64,000 bases of DNA, taken from positions 22,135,409-22,199,408 of the forward strand of contig OW203765.1 of NCBI GenBank assembly GCA_934045905.1. The letters are read 5' to 3'. This document shows, piece by piece, positions 24,192 through 34,436 of this stretch (position 1 is its first letter; each line of letters begins with the position of its first letter). The notes beneath the pieces were generated by a model. That model was not told the origin of the DNA. It searched no databases and was given only the letters and a program-made list of their open reading frames with translations. This stretch comes from Leuctra nigra (lineage: Eukaryota > Arthropoda > Insecta > Plecoptera > Leuctridae). The position numbers were made by a program, and so were the translations under genes.

Positions 24192-24240
24192 CTGAAGAAG
24201 TCCACAAAAGCGTGGACGAAATATTGATGTATAATAAAAA
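24192..24240 (+). ncRNA. Hammerhead-ribozyme-like motif
   Basis: Contains CTGAAGA (24192-24198), then a 6-bp stem GTCCAC / GTGGAC with a short loop, then GAAA (24218-24221): the order and spacing of the hammerhead core CUGANGA, stem II, GAAA. A short stem III is possible. I could not find a good stem I, so activity is doubtful. Such motifs occur in termini of Penelope-like retroelements. Confidence 0.35.
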
Positions 24241-25440
24241 AATAGTTTGTGAAAAGTCCTAATAGTTTTATTTTATTTGAAGAATGTTTATCTCATTGAT
24301 ATGCCATTATTTTCTTAGCTTATTTATTGTACGTTTGATTGGCTCATCTTTAAAGTTTAAAATAATTGTTCCGATATGTCCTTGAGTTTATAACTTAAAT
24401 TGCTTCTGAAAGTAAACCATCTTTTCGCTAAAATTTCAATGTATATTTTCTCAAGTAACTACTGCCAAAAGTTAACTTAGGCCGGTAATTCATGGGCCGG
24501 TATTTCAAATCTCTGTTAAATCAATAGCATATACTTATTTAGCATATTAGCCTATGCTAAATTTTAAACAGTTGATTAGGACTACGGTCGAGGACAGCAA
24601 AGATGAACCGGCCAGTATAAAATGGCCAGGTATAGGCCGGCCTTTGCTAGATCATGTTCATCTTTGCCTGTCACCGACCGTATATTGCCATGGCAACCAC
24701 CAATGACATTCCTCAAAATATGTTCACTTAAAACTTAACTACTGGTTTAAAATCGGATTGAAAAAACTGGCGCTAAGTGGACATTATATAAATAATTAAA
24801 TATCATTGGTTGTTGCCATGTCAATGAAGTTCAAATCAACGGTTTAATATTGATCAGAGCATAGATTAACTGATTCTAAGGACCAGATTTTCAATATCTA
24901 GTAATTTTAAACCTATAATTTTTAAACTCTTGATCTTTCACATTCTTTCCCTACAGAGATAGCAAATATTTATTTCACAGTAATAAATGAAAATCAAAGT
25001 ATTAGACAATAATAAATGTGTAAAGATATTCTACTCAAAGAGCATAAGTGCTTTTAGAAAGAGGTTACAGAGTATGCAATCAGACAGAACAGTGTATTTC
25101 GTAAGTGCGGTTAATGACAGGCAATATGCTCAGAGAGATTATTCTGAGTTTAAATTAAAGTGATTTCTTACAAGTAGTATTTCTTTCGTCAAATTAATAA
25201 TTACAAGTTTTATTCTTGAAGAGACACAGTAATATTCTTGCAAAAGTTGAAGTTTTAAGTTAAATTCACAAGTTTTAAAGAATTCTATGGCGAGCGTCTC
25301 CACTTGAAACTAATGTCTCGAATCTCTGCTTTTTTGTAATCTCTTTATGTTTTCTCTATTTACGGAATTTCAGTTAGAGCACATACAGGTGCTCGCTTAT
25401 CAACGCGTTACACAGAGCGTTTTCCAAGTAAATAAAGACA
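24241..25440. other. CAP-B intron 1, little recognised
   Basis: AT-rich sequence with fragments of the GGCCGGT...ATTGCCATGGCAAC MITE family (about 24480-24860) and, at 25378-25425, a short piece of the dispersed GAGCGAGC family. No coding potential is seen. Confidence 0.45.
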
Positions 25441-25455
25441 AATAAAGAGACTTAC

Positions 25456-25540
25456 GATTTGCACTGGAAGAAGTGTGAACTGTAGCCGTGACTGAAGACA
25501 AGTAAAGTTCAATACTCGAACCAAATGTTGTGTTTATATA
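25456..25540 (-). promoter_or_regulatory. TATA promoter and non-coding first exon of CAP-B
   Basis: The minus strand shows TATATAAA (25533-25540), a leader of about 50-60 nt and the donor AATC|GTAAGT (exon end 25456). The TGACGCAA box seen at other CAP promoters is absent, since a modular repeat begins only about 65 bp upstream at 25604 and may have displaced it. Confidence 0.65.
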
Positions 25541-25603
25541 CAAATCCTGGCGCATTAGGGATCCGTAATGAATCTTTGATGGATGCCTGGAGAGTAATTT
25601 GTT

Positions 25604-26709
25604 ATCCCAGAAAAAACACTCCGTGTAAAAAATGCAGCCAAGTCTCTTTACTTTAAAAAAATTCAACACCGAAAAGGAGTGATATCAAAAAAGGAGCCAA
25701 GTCAATGACATTTCCAAATATTTAATCGTATCTTTGAAATAAAAGTATAAACACAGAGCAATACTTTACAAAAGGACTTGGCGCATCGTTTTTTTTAAGA
25801 CAACATTCTATCCTAAAGTGGACAGAAATTTACAAGTAGGTATACATTATCCTCTTTCTTTTAGAGCCAGTATCTATGGATCAAGCTAATTTTAGTAATG
25901 GCTATTTTATAGTTCTGTCAATGGCGAAAGAAGAAAGATTTCATGTTGTAATAGATAAGTAATGTGGTGGAAAAATTAAATATCAAGGAAGTGGGCTCAT
26001 ATACATTCCTTATATTCTAAGGGTATCTTTTCATAATTTGATCTTGAAAGAGGGAAATCATAAAACGTTGTCAAATAATTACTAACTATCTATGGAACAC
26101 TATTTTATATTTTTGAAGTGTATAAGTGTATACATAAGTGTATACATATAAGTGTATACATAAGTATACATAAGTGTATAAAGTTAACATTATTAAAGAA
26201 ATTCAATGCGCCGTCACTGTGTACATACTTTTTGAAATGTATTGTTATAAAATGCAGATTAATAGAAATGTATTTCATGATGAGAAGGTATAACGCATGA
26301 GACTTAATTAATATGTTGACCATGAAACAATATTACGAAGATAACTATTTTGTATTTATTACAAACATAGGCTACAAGTTTCATCGTGTACATATTCAAA
26401 TAGAAAATATTTTACAGTAGGTATATATAATATGTAATTGAAAGATGTTTCCCTATTATTCTAATAATTCTAAATGACGGTTGTATGGCATATGCTTATG
26501 AATAAAAAAATTTATTTAAAAAAACGATGCGCCAAGTCCTTTTGTAAAGTATTTCTCGGTGTTTATACTTATATTTCAAAGATACGATTAAATATTTGGA
26601 AATGTCATTGACTTGGCTCCTTTTTTGATATCACTCCTTTTCGGTGTTGAATTTTTTTAAAGTAAAGAGACTTGGCTGCAATTTTAAAACGGAGTGTTTT
26701 TTCTGGGAT
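25604..26709. repeat. Hairpin tail of the right modular repeat
   Basis: Ends ATCCCAGAAAAAACACT and AGTGTTTTTTCTGGGAT, with arms of about 195 bp and a 0.7-kb loop. The loop is AT-rich with a TATAAGTGTATACA-type microsatellite near 26120-26180 and no coding frame. The arms carry the same GCCAAGTC motifs as the other tails. Confidence 0.85.
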
Positions 26710-26849
26710 ATCACTTCTTTTGTTAGTTTATTCATAAAGCTTGTAACAAATGTCGGAGGAAGAAGGACTAATTACTTTTAAAAAATACGCCTCAACCGAT
26801 ACGGTTACTAAGAAAATTTGCGATTGGTAAGCTTAAAATGATTATCCAC

Positions 26850-27650
26850 GAAGAAAATCCAAAGTTTCGTTAAAATCGGTCCAGCCGTTTTCGATATATG
26901 ACGTCACTTCCGGTTTTGAAATAGCGGCCGAAAATAATGTCGTCTTTAATTCTTAATTATAAGTCCTAAACATTTCCAAAATTTGGTTGCAATCGGTACA
27001 GCCGTTTTCGATATATGACGTCACTTGTTTTAACAATGGCGGCCGAAAATAATGTCGTCTTTAAATCATAATTATTAGTCCTACATATTTCCAAAATTTG
27101 GTTGCAATCGGTACAGCGGTTTTCGATATATGACGTCACTTCCGGTTTTAATAATGGCGGTCGAAAATAGTGTTTACTTCAATTTATAAATATAAGGGCT
27201 ATATAATTACATAATTTAGTTGAAATCGGTAGATCTGTTTTCGATAAATGACGTCACGTCCGGTTTTAAAAATGGCGGCCAGAAATAATGTTGTCTTGAA
27301 TTTATAATTATAAGTCCAACATAATTACATAATTTAGTTGCAATCAGTTAAGCCGTTTTCGATATATGACGTCACTTCCGATTTTAACAATGGCGGTCGA
27401 AAATAATGTCGTTTTGAATTCATTATTATAAGTCCTACATAATTACATAATTTAGTTGCAATCAGTACAGCCGTTTTCGATATATGACGTCACTTCCGGT
27501 TTTAACAATGGCGGCCGAAAATAATGTCGTATTGAATTCATAATTATAAGTCCTACACAATTCCAAAATTTGGTTGCAATCGGTACAGCCGTTTTCGATA
27601 TATGACGTCACTTCCGGTTTTAGAAATAGGCGGCCGAGAGCACTGCAACC
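26850..27650 (+). repeat. Minisatellite of about 117-bp units, each with TGACGTCA
   Basis: Seven units carry TGACGTCA starting at 26899, 27016, 27131, 27249, 27367, 27485 and 27603 (spacing 115-118). Each has GTTTTCGATA before it and TTCCGGTTTT...ATGGCGG after it in most units. Irregular further copies continue to about 28095. TGACGTCA is the palindromic cAMP-response (CREB/ATF) site; whether it is bound here is unknown. Confidence 0.9.
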
Positions 27651-28239
27651 TTGAATTTATAATTATTTACAATGTATGTTTTCTAATTAATATCTATTTA
27701 AAAGTATAAAGTAGTGAATTTAATGTAATTTAGCATATCAATGACGTCATTTAGCATTTTTATGACGTCATTTCCGGTATAGGTAAAAAGAAAACAATCT
27801 AGTTTTATCTAGTTGATACTTCATGAATGACCTTCTGAATTCATTAGCGCTAATTTCCGTCAAATCGCTCATGCCGTTTTCAATATATGACGTAACTGCC
27901 GGTTTTATTTAGTGGTTCCTGCCGCCATTTCCGGTACCGTTAATTTGTTTATCCATTTATTACGATTGATTTTTCAAATAGATTGCAGAATGAATAGACA
28001 GGAGCTAGTTCATTACTCCATATAGATGACCATCTAAATCGAATGGCGCTAATTTCGTTCTAATCGGTCCAGCCGGTTTTTATATATGACGTCACTTCCG
28101 GTTTAAAAATGGCGACACAAAAAATCACAAGAGGCAAGGTATCATCAGACGCCAAAAGTGCATATGTGGTAAAAATTTCAGGTTGATCGGTTTAGCCATT
28201 TAGGCTGTGGCGGTGACAGCGACCTTTTCTGATATCATC

Positions 28240-28267
28240 TGAAGAAGAAGAAGAAGAAGAAGAAGAA
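28240..28267 (+). repeat. GAA microsatellite
   Basis: Nine or so tandem GAA triplets inside the right modular repeat; it is absent from the left copy. Confidence 0.9.
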
Positions 28268-28559
28268 AGCGGTGTAATTTCACGGTTTTCACTGCCCTCT
28301 AGGTCGTAAACGGCATGACTGGTTGTTGTCGCGTGATGTATATGTTGTCAGGTGGGCCATAGCTCAAAATTAAGACATTTCACAACAATGAGAGATTTTC
28401 CATTGTTGAGATCCAGTAGGCTGAAAATGCTATGTTGTTGCTTACAGTAAAAGTAGTTGGTCTGCTCCTCAGTTTATAGGCATTTACGGTATGTTGAGTG
28501 ACTGTGAGTGTACGGTACGACTTGGCTGAGTGGAGCGACCGCTCCACTAGATTGGAATA

Positions 28560-29100
28560 CCATTCGATAACATTTCCTGGAACATCTTCTTTAATGCCGT
28601 GTCTTATGGTACGGATCGTCTAATAACAAGTAATTTACATCAGTGTTATCATCCTAATAGCCTGTGAAGTATATCAATGGTTTTTTTCCACAAGGACTTC
28701 GCGAATGATGTAAACAATATGAGTGAACAAAGTTAGCTAGTTAATGTGGCTTATTGGCGCTCAACAGCGAGGTTATCAGCGCCAAGTGAACAAATGTCAA
28801 CCACATGGTCACTGGTGTACCTAAAAATTTCGCCCCCCCCCCCCCCCCCCTCCCCCGTAGGATATTTTTCAGAGCCACACTAACAGGTCCGTAACAAGGG
28901 GTGTGCGGGCCGGGGCGCCGCCAACAAGGGGGCGCCAAAAACCAAAATGTGTATGCCGTTATTATAAAATACTAGTCATTGGGCGATTTTAGAATTGTTT
29001 TTTTTCCAATATAATATATTTGTTCAAAATAATTAGTAGGTACTATTTCATTATTCCTAGTTATATATTTTGTATTATACAAAATAAATTTCACCCAGGT
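28560..29100. other. Intergenic sequence with a C run and a GC-rich patch
   Basis: Between the right modular repeat and the CAP-C flank. It holds a C homopolymer at about 28831-28850 and GTGCGGGCCGGGGCGCCG near 28902, possibly the end of an unidentified element. No gene is seen. Confidence 0.4.
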
Positions 29101-29529
29101 CTCATTTGGGGTCTGCAGGGGGGGTCTTTCAGCCCCACGCGGGTCAAGGAAAATTTTGACTTAAACAACGATTTTTGTTTTGAAATGCTTTAATTTTCAC
29201 TTTTTATAGATTTGGACGAGGTCCTTCCATATCAGCTCGTCAATTAAAATGTTCCCCAATCTAGGTAGTCCAATCAGAATACCCACCAGAATATTTTTAT
29301 AGAAGATGTAAATAAAAATAAAAATAATGTATCAACAATTTTCTTTAAATCATTGGTATCATTATTTGAATGCCTATATGTATTTTACATTGTAATTGGA
29401 TATTGGAGATGTGTGTTCAAGAACTAGGTAGTCAATGAAAAGACACACTTTTAAAAACAGTTAACGATTCCTTTATTCGGATCCTTCACAAAGATATCTA
29501 GGATTATCACCCTAGATCTATGTACTACA

Positions 29530-29770
29530 TTAATAAGCACAAAGATTGTTCTCACAATATTTCGCTCCTGGACATTGGGTGCAAGGTTTGCCTCCAGTCT
29601 TGTACATCGCCGCGTCACGCATATTACCCGCTGGACCGTAATCACATTCATAGTACGCCTTGTAGGGGTACTTCTTGTCATTGACATCCTGGTAGTAGAT
29701 GTAACCAAAGCCAATCATGTACGTGTCTGCCCATGCAACTTGGGTGTAATGTCCTGTCGGCTTGTCAAAC
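29530..29770 (-). CDS. CAP-C last coding exon
   Basis: Encodes TGHYTQVAWADTYM, GFGYIYYQD, ECDYGPAGN, PCTQC and CENNLCAY. Acceptor TTTCACCCAG before 29770. Confidence 0.9.
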
Positions 29771-32700
29771 CTGGGTGAAAGTTTAGTTTGATTAGGTGGG
29801 GCCAGCGAGAGCGATTTTGCTGCTTGTTGTAGACACCTTTTTTCTGGATACGATTGGAGAGAAAATGGGTGGACGAAATGATTCGATAAAAGACATACGT
29901 AGGGTTATCACTTGGTACATTTTTAATTGATTAGTTAATTAGTATTAATTAGTTTTTTTTTTGAGAAAAATATGCTGATTTTTTTCTCGCTGGTTGCCGT
30001 ATAAAAAAATAATATCAAAATGTTACAAGCAGGAGCCCTAAGTTTATCCTAATGTAAGGGGCAAGAATACCATTTTGGGTATTGTGCCATTAGAAGTGTT
30101 TATAGAATTCCTTGGGTAACCTAATTAATTAAAGGTATTTGTAATTTGTTAAATAAGATTGTTTTGCGAGTCTTCCTTAATCTTGTTGACTGTTGTGTAA
30201 AATCATGTGTTAGAATTCCTTGGGTAACCTAATTAATTAAAGGTATTTGTAATTACTTGTTAAATAAGATTGTTTTGCAAGTCTTTATTAATCTTGTTGA
30301 CTGTTGTGTAAAATCATGTTTTATATTTCATTAGAATCAGTAATTACAGGTGTTTCACCTTGCATAGATATGTTTATCTAAATTGCATTTTTGCCATTGG
30401 TGAAATACCCAGGGATGGTCTAGAATTCTCCAGTAACGTAGTTTTAACATCCAGTCATGTAGGTTTTATCAGACAGCAATGTCTGTCAGTAATCATAGTG
30501 AATTACGAAGTTTCGAGTAATTGATATTAATGTAAAATTAAAAAAGTGATAACTCTATAAACAAGTTAAAACATCGAAATGGGTAAGCTTTACAAATCAA
30601 TACATATCCTACACATCATTCCTGGTGTATCCGCTCAGCTGTAGTCATGTGCTACTAAATAAGATATCAGAAGTATTCATGATGTTCTATGTGTTTCGGC
30701 TGAATAGCCGACCCTCATCTCTGAAGAGTCATTTTAGAGCAGGTGGGTTTAAATTTCGGATTCCTTATGGACTCTATGGTAGCAGTGAAATCAAATTTGG
30801 TTATTATTAATAATTATTTATTGGGTTCGAACCCCAAGGAGAAGTCCACTGGATTGTTTAGTGCCAGTAGTTCTCAAATACCTATACGTCGAAAGTTCAC
30901 TAACAACACACCTGTAAAATTCACCCCGAAGAAATATTTAGGTAAAGGGGAAAAAAACTATTTTTTAACTGTTTCGTAAATTTTCTGTATAGTATTCCGG
31001 TCCCAGAATATATGTATCAAAACTACCTTCCAAAGTTGATAACATTGAAGTAAATAAACCTTTGATATATACCCGCATTTTGGGGAAATTTGACGCAGCT
31101 GTCAGATTCTACAGCAAGGTCAACAGCGAGGTCATTTTGCGCACATTGAGATTTTTCTTTCTTTTGTTGAGGTCATGGGGTTCGACCAAAGGAGCCCAGT
31201 CTGAGGGAGTCCAGAACTCGTGGGACGGTCCGGGGGGGGGGGGGGGGGGAGGGATTGACGATAGTACCGATTCGGGGGACGTCCGTCTCGAAGGATTAAA
31301 AGGACAATTAAATTGGAATGAAATCTCACTTGAAAGGTTCGATGTTATTCTTGTTCCAGTCTTTGACTTCGTTGTACCACATAATAGTCGCATCTGTCCA
31401 GTTAGCTTGACCATTATTGACCAGGTAAGAGCTCATGGTCATTGCTATGTTCTGACCCACGCTGGTCTTCGGGATATTTCGGCACTGGTCGTGTCCGTAG
31501 GCGCACTGGTCAATCCACCGCTGAGCAAGTTTCGCAATTTCCGCATCCCAAATCTGTACACAGGATATCATTTGAACTAGGAAAACGCTCTGCGTACAAT
31601 TTAATTGCTTTTTAATTAATATTCGTAAAATGATTTAAAATGTCTTTGAATAATTTTGACAAATATTTCAAAAAAGCATAAAATGTACGTAAAATGTCAA
31701 CAGCTCATGAAGGTTTTGACAGACAGAATTCACAGATTTGTTCATGGCTCATTATAATAAAAAAAACTTAAAAATATTGCTCAAATTGATAGAAAACACA
31801 CTTGTCACAATGTTTTAGTCCGTTGAACACAGATTAAACATGGCGAAGCATTTCTAAAACGCATCGAAATGCACGGAATTGAGTTTCATAAAATATACCA
31901 AAAATCCAAATCCCAAATGTTAGAAAAGTTAAAGATATTGAAAATTAAAAGAAAAACCAACTTGAATTGAAATCAAAATAAAAAAAGCAAAAAATGATTT
32001 TTCGGTGCAAAAAGGATTAGCAAACTTTAGTTATCTGGCCATATGGCCAGATAACTAAAGTTTATTAAGATCTAAAAGTATATGTATACTTTTAGATCTT
32101 AATTAATCCTCTTTGGCGCAGAGTGTTTGGCAATCGTTTTACAAGTGTTTGTTTTTTTGTATAGGACTGGGGCTCAGTGGAATCTCTTTGCTATTACCAT
32201 CTTCTTCATGTTGGTTGCTCCTGGTTGTGCTCCATTGCTGCCAAGTCTCTCCTGGCCTCCAGCCACTCTTGCACGCAGCTCGTTGTGCTTGTCGACGATG
32301 ATCTTCTGCTCAGATGTGGCAACACCGCGCGCCTTGACATTGCTACCACACGAACTACTTGGACGCTGGAAACAAAAGGAGTCTTGATTGGTCATAAGAA
32401 TGGGTGATACATATTGATTTAGAGTGAAGAGATTGAGTATTAAACGGAGTATGAAATTATAAGTGAGTGCAAAAATCAGGGAGTACAAAGGAAGAGCTTG
32501 GAAGTCCTACAGGGACGTGGAAGATTCTCTTTTTTATAACTTGGAAAATGATCTGTGGAACGAATTGATAAGCGAGCACAGATGCGTGCAAAATCTCGAA
32601 CCGAAATTTCGTAACGCAGAGAAAACATCAATATATTGAGTAGAAATATGATCCACTAGATCAATACAAAGTACGCTGTTTTTCATTGAAAAACACACTG

Positions 32701-33336
32701 TGTGTACATAAAGCAATTCAAATAGACAACATCATAAATTATCTAGTTAGCTCTGCTTTTCAAAAATTTTCATATGCAGTACCGTGATCCAAGTATCTAT
32801 TATGGTTATGATCCATTGTTGAAAAACCATAATAGATACTTGGATCATGGTAAGCTGCATATGAAATTTTTTGAAAAGCAGAGCTAACTAGATAATTTAT
32901 GATGTTGTCTATTGTAGTGGATTTCCATTTCGATACCATCACTTCTGACAGTTTTTTGAAAGTATAAATTCCTATCCTGACTATGGGCTGAAAAACATTC
33001 AAAATTTGCAAAATTGGAACTTATAATTTGATTATTTAAAATAATGCAATAAATTGATAAACCATGAAATAGTGTTAAAAAACAAGAATGAAATGAGAGA
33101 ATCAGTGAGTTCCAAAAAGTGCATATAGCTTCAATGAAATGAAATACAATTTAGTTAAATACAACCTTGAATATTGCAATGACACAACTCATATGAACCG
33201 AAAGCATTATACATACATCCTCTTTGTATTTGCACAAGGTATTATCTTTGCATGCCGCGCAGTAGTCCTGTGCTGCAGCAACATCCAATGCAACAGCAGC
33301 CACAACCAAGAGGATGACAATTCTCAACTTCAACAT
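29530..33336 (-). CDS. CAP-C: secreted antigen 5-like CAP protein, 250 aa
   Basis: Coding exons are 33336-33217, 32365-32198, 31553-31330 and 29770-29530, phases 0, 0 and 2, giving 250 residues. Seen: a signal peptide beginning MLKLRIVILLVV (cleavage near residue 22), DYCAACKDNTLC, DKHNELR (His67), SVGQN, WYNEV (Glu158), GHYTQVAW (His178), CDYGPAGN and a 4-Cys tail ending CAY. Odd: the conserved GCGY reads GFGY (Phe192), leaving the cysteine of CDYGPAGN (Cys213) without its expected partner. The frame is open and splice sites are canonical, so I call it functional. Promoter 35583-35713, with a possible second promoter at about 36.9-37.05 kb. Polyadenylation signal 29472-29477. Confidence 0.88.
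29800..30050. repeat. Diverged TTAAGGTG-family MITE fragment
   Basis: Shares GCGATTTTGCTGCTT, ATACGATTGGAGA and TAGGGTTATCACTTGGTACA with the copies at 7120-7657 and 42265-42801. Only the left half is present. Confidence 0.65.
30104..30322 (+). repeat. Direct tandem duplication, 108-bp unit
   Basis: AGAATTCCTTGGGTAACC starts at 30104 and again at 30212. The two units differ by a few substitutions and short indels. Confidence 0.85.
30323..31329. other. CAP-C intron
   Basis: No gene. Holds a single arm of the TTAAGAGTCC foldback family (about 31010-31115) and a run of G at about 31231-31249. The 172-codon plus frame at 31062-31580 is antisense to the CAP-C exon and is not a gene. Confidence 0.5.
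31330..31553 (-). CDS. CAP-C second CAP exon
   Basis: Starts IWDAEIAKLAQRW after TGTACAG. It contains HDQCRN, SVGQN and WYNEVKDWN, and ends TTCAA|GTGAG in phase 2. Confidence 0.92.
32021..32101. repeat. Two adjacent perfect palindromes
   Basis: AAACTTTAGTTATCTGGCC / GGCCAGATAACTAAAGTTT is centred near 32042, and TAAGATCTAAAAGTATA / TATACTTTTAGATCTTA near 32084. They lie in the CAP-C intron and may be an outer and inner pair from one degraded element. Confidence 0.75.
32198..32365 (-). CDS. CAP-C first CAP exon
   Basis: 56 codons with SSSCGSNV, VDKHNELRARV and GSNGAQPGATNM. Acceptor TTTCCAG; donor ATG|GTAATA. Confidence 0.92.
32723..32911. repeat. Near-perfect hairpin element H2 (189 bp)
   Basis: TAGACAACATCATAAATTATC pairs with the end GATAATTTATGATGTTGTCTA, with a loop around CATTGTTGAA. 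It is related to H1 at 20591-20775 by ends, loop and inner blocks, while the intervening arm segments are different yet still self-complementary. Confidence 0.85.
33217..33336 (-). CDS. CAP-C signal-peptide exon
   Basis: 40 codons, MLKLRIVILLVV then AAAQDYCAACKDNTLCKY. Acceptor TTCTTGCAG (exon from 33357), donor GAT|GTATGT. Confidence 0.9.
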
Positions 33337-33379
33337 CTTGTAGACTCGCCTCAAGATCTGCAAGAATATTGTTCAAAAC

Positions 33380-34006
33380 TCAGCCATGATTTATAAGAAG
33401 ATTTATCTGCTCAACTGAAATATTAGAAATAATGTGTACATGTTATTGAGTTGATAACGTACATTTCTTTTGAAATACACAAACTCTCCTCAAAATGTGT
33501 CCAGTTATATTTTCTCAAATAACTAATGTACACTCGCACAAATAATAAACGGTACCTCGAAAGAAATGGATTGTCTGATAAAGGTTTGATGGCATCATCC
33601 CATGTTGTCTATGCTAATGCATGATCTAACTCTAATAGGTGAGCTCTGATTTCATTGATAATAACAAGGATTGATTGTCAAGGAACCTGACCAGCAGCCA
33701 TTCCGTTTTGTGCAAATTACCGTTTTTAATTGGTTTGAGTGAACCTAAAGTACTCGTACACGGTAAGTATTACTTGACGACTTGCACGTCAAGCCGGGTG
33801 ACCTTGGCATGAAGGCAGTCATGAAGGATTTCCATCCATGTTTGAATTTCTTCAAGCTTCACTGAAAACCCCACACAGGATCATACTTCCAAGCTTGTCA
33901 AGTAAGTTTGTCATGCAAGAGTGACCTTTTAGGGGTCACTTAAGGGTGACTTAGTCCTAGTTTCCAATGATCTGTAAATTCTTAGTAGTTGATTTTAAAA
34001 CTACAT
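33380..34006. other. CAP-C first intron, nothing recognised
   Basis: AT-rich intronic sequence between the leader exon and the signal-peptide exon. No repeat boundary or reading frame stands out. Confidence 0.4.
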
Positions 34007-34150
34007 AGGCCCAGTTTTTCAATACTCTGCTAAAACCAGTAATTAAGTTAACAAAGTCATTCTAGGAATGCCATTGGTTGTTACAATGTCAATAGTAGTA
34101 GTCTAATCAACTGTTTAAAAGTTAGCAGAGTATTGAAAGACTGGCCCTTA
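34007..34150. repeat. MITE of the TTTCAATACTCTGCT family
   Basis: Ends GGCCCAGTTTTTCAATACTC and GAGTATTGAAAGACTGGCCC, with the internal ATTGGTTGTTACAATG typical of this family. Relatives are at about 62030-62430, and pieces at about 49180-49270 and 24480-24870. Confidence 0.8.
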
Positions 34151-34436
34151 GTGTCCATTCGTATGTTAGACAAATAGTATGACAAATAATATTAGTTTCC
34201 TATGATTAGCATTTTTGTTTTGTTGTTGATTGTAGCGTACAACAAATAAGAAATAAATATTAAAAACTAAAAAAAAATACAATTTTTCAAAGTTTAGTAA
34301 AGACTAAACAATATATTAAAATATTGCACTTATCATCTAATAATGATATTGTCAATAAGGCCAAACGCATAATATTGGTATACATCATGAAGTGAACAAT
34401 TTAACTTGTTATACCCGTTATTACCTTGTTATTACC

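Larger units (their letters stand above)
25604..28551 (-). repeat. Modular AGCCAAGTC repeat, right copy (inverted)
   Basis: A mirror image of 21821-23566. The hairpin tail (25604-26709) comes first, then an array with TGACGTCA, body and the palindromic head ending GACCGCTCCACTAGA, with GACTTGGCT at 28519-28527. The head body keeps GCATTTTCGGCCTACTGG-like sequence. A GAA tract interrupts it at 28240-28267. With the left copy it brackets the CAP-B promoter and signal exon. Confidence 0.7.

Noticed and set aside
26850..27650. CRISPR array
   Set aside because: The units are about 117 bp and similar throughout, with no short repeat plus unique spacer pattern; the genome is eukaryotic.
25604..28551. 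A single 6.7-kb transposon from 21821 to 28551 with long inverted ends
   Set aside because: Both halves carry their own complete hairpin tail at the inner edge, and a third tail-bearing copy at 53.8-56.0 kb stands alone, so two independent opposed copies fit better, though a composite unit is not excluded.
31062..31580. A 172-codon plus-strand gene
   Set aside because: It is antisense to a CAP-C exon and crosses a G homopolymer; the minus-strand exon has clear motifs and splice sites.
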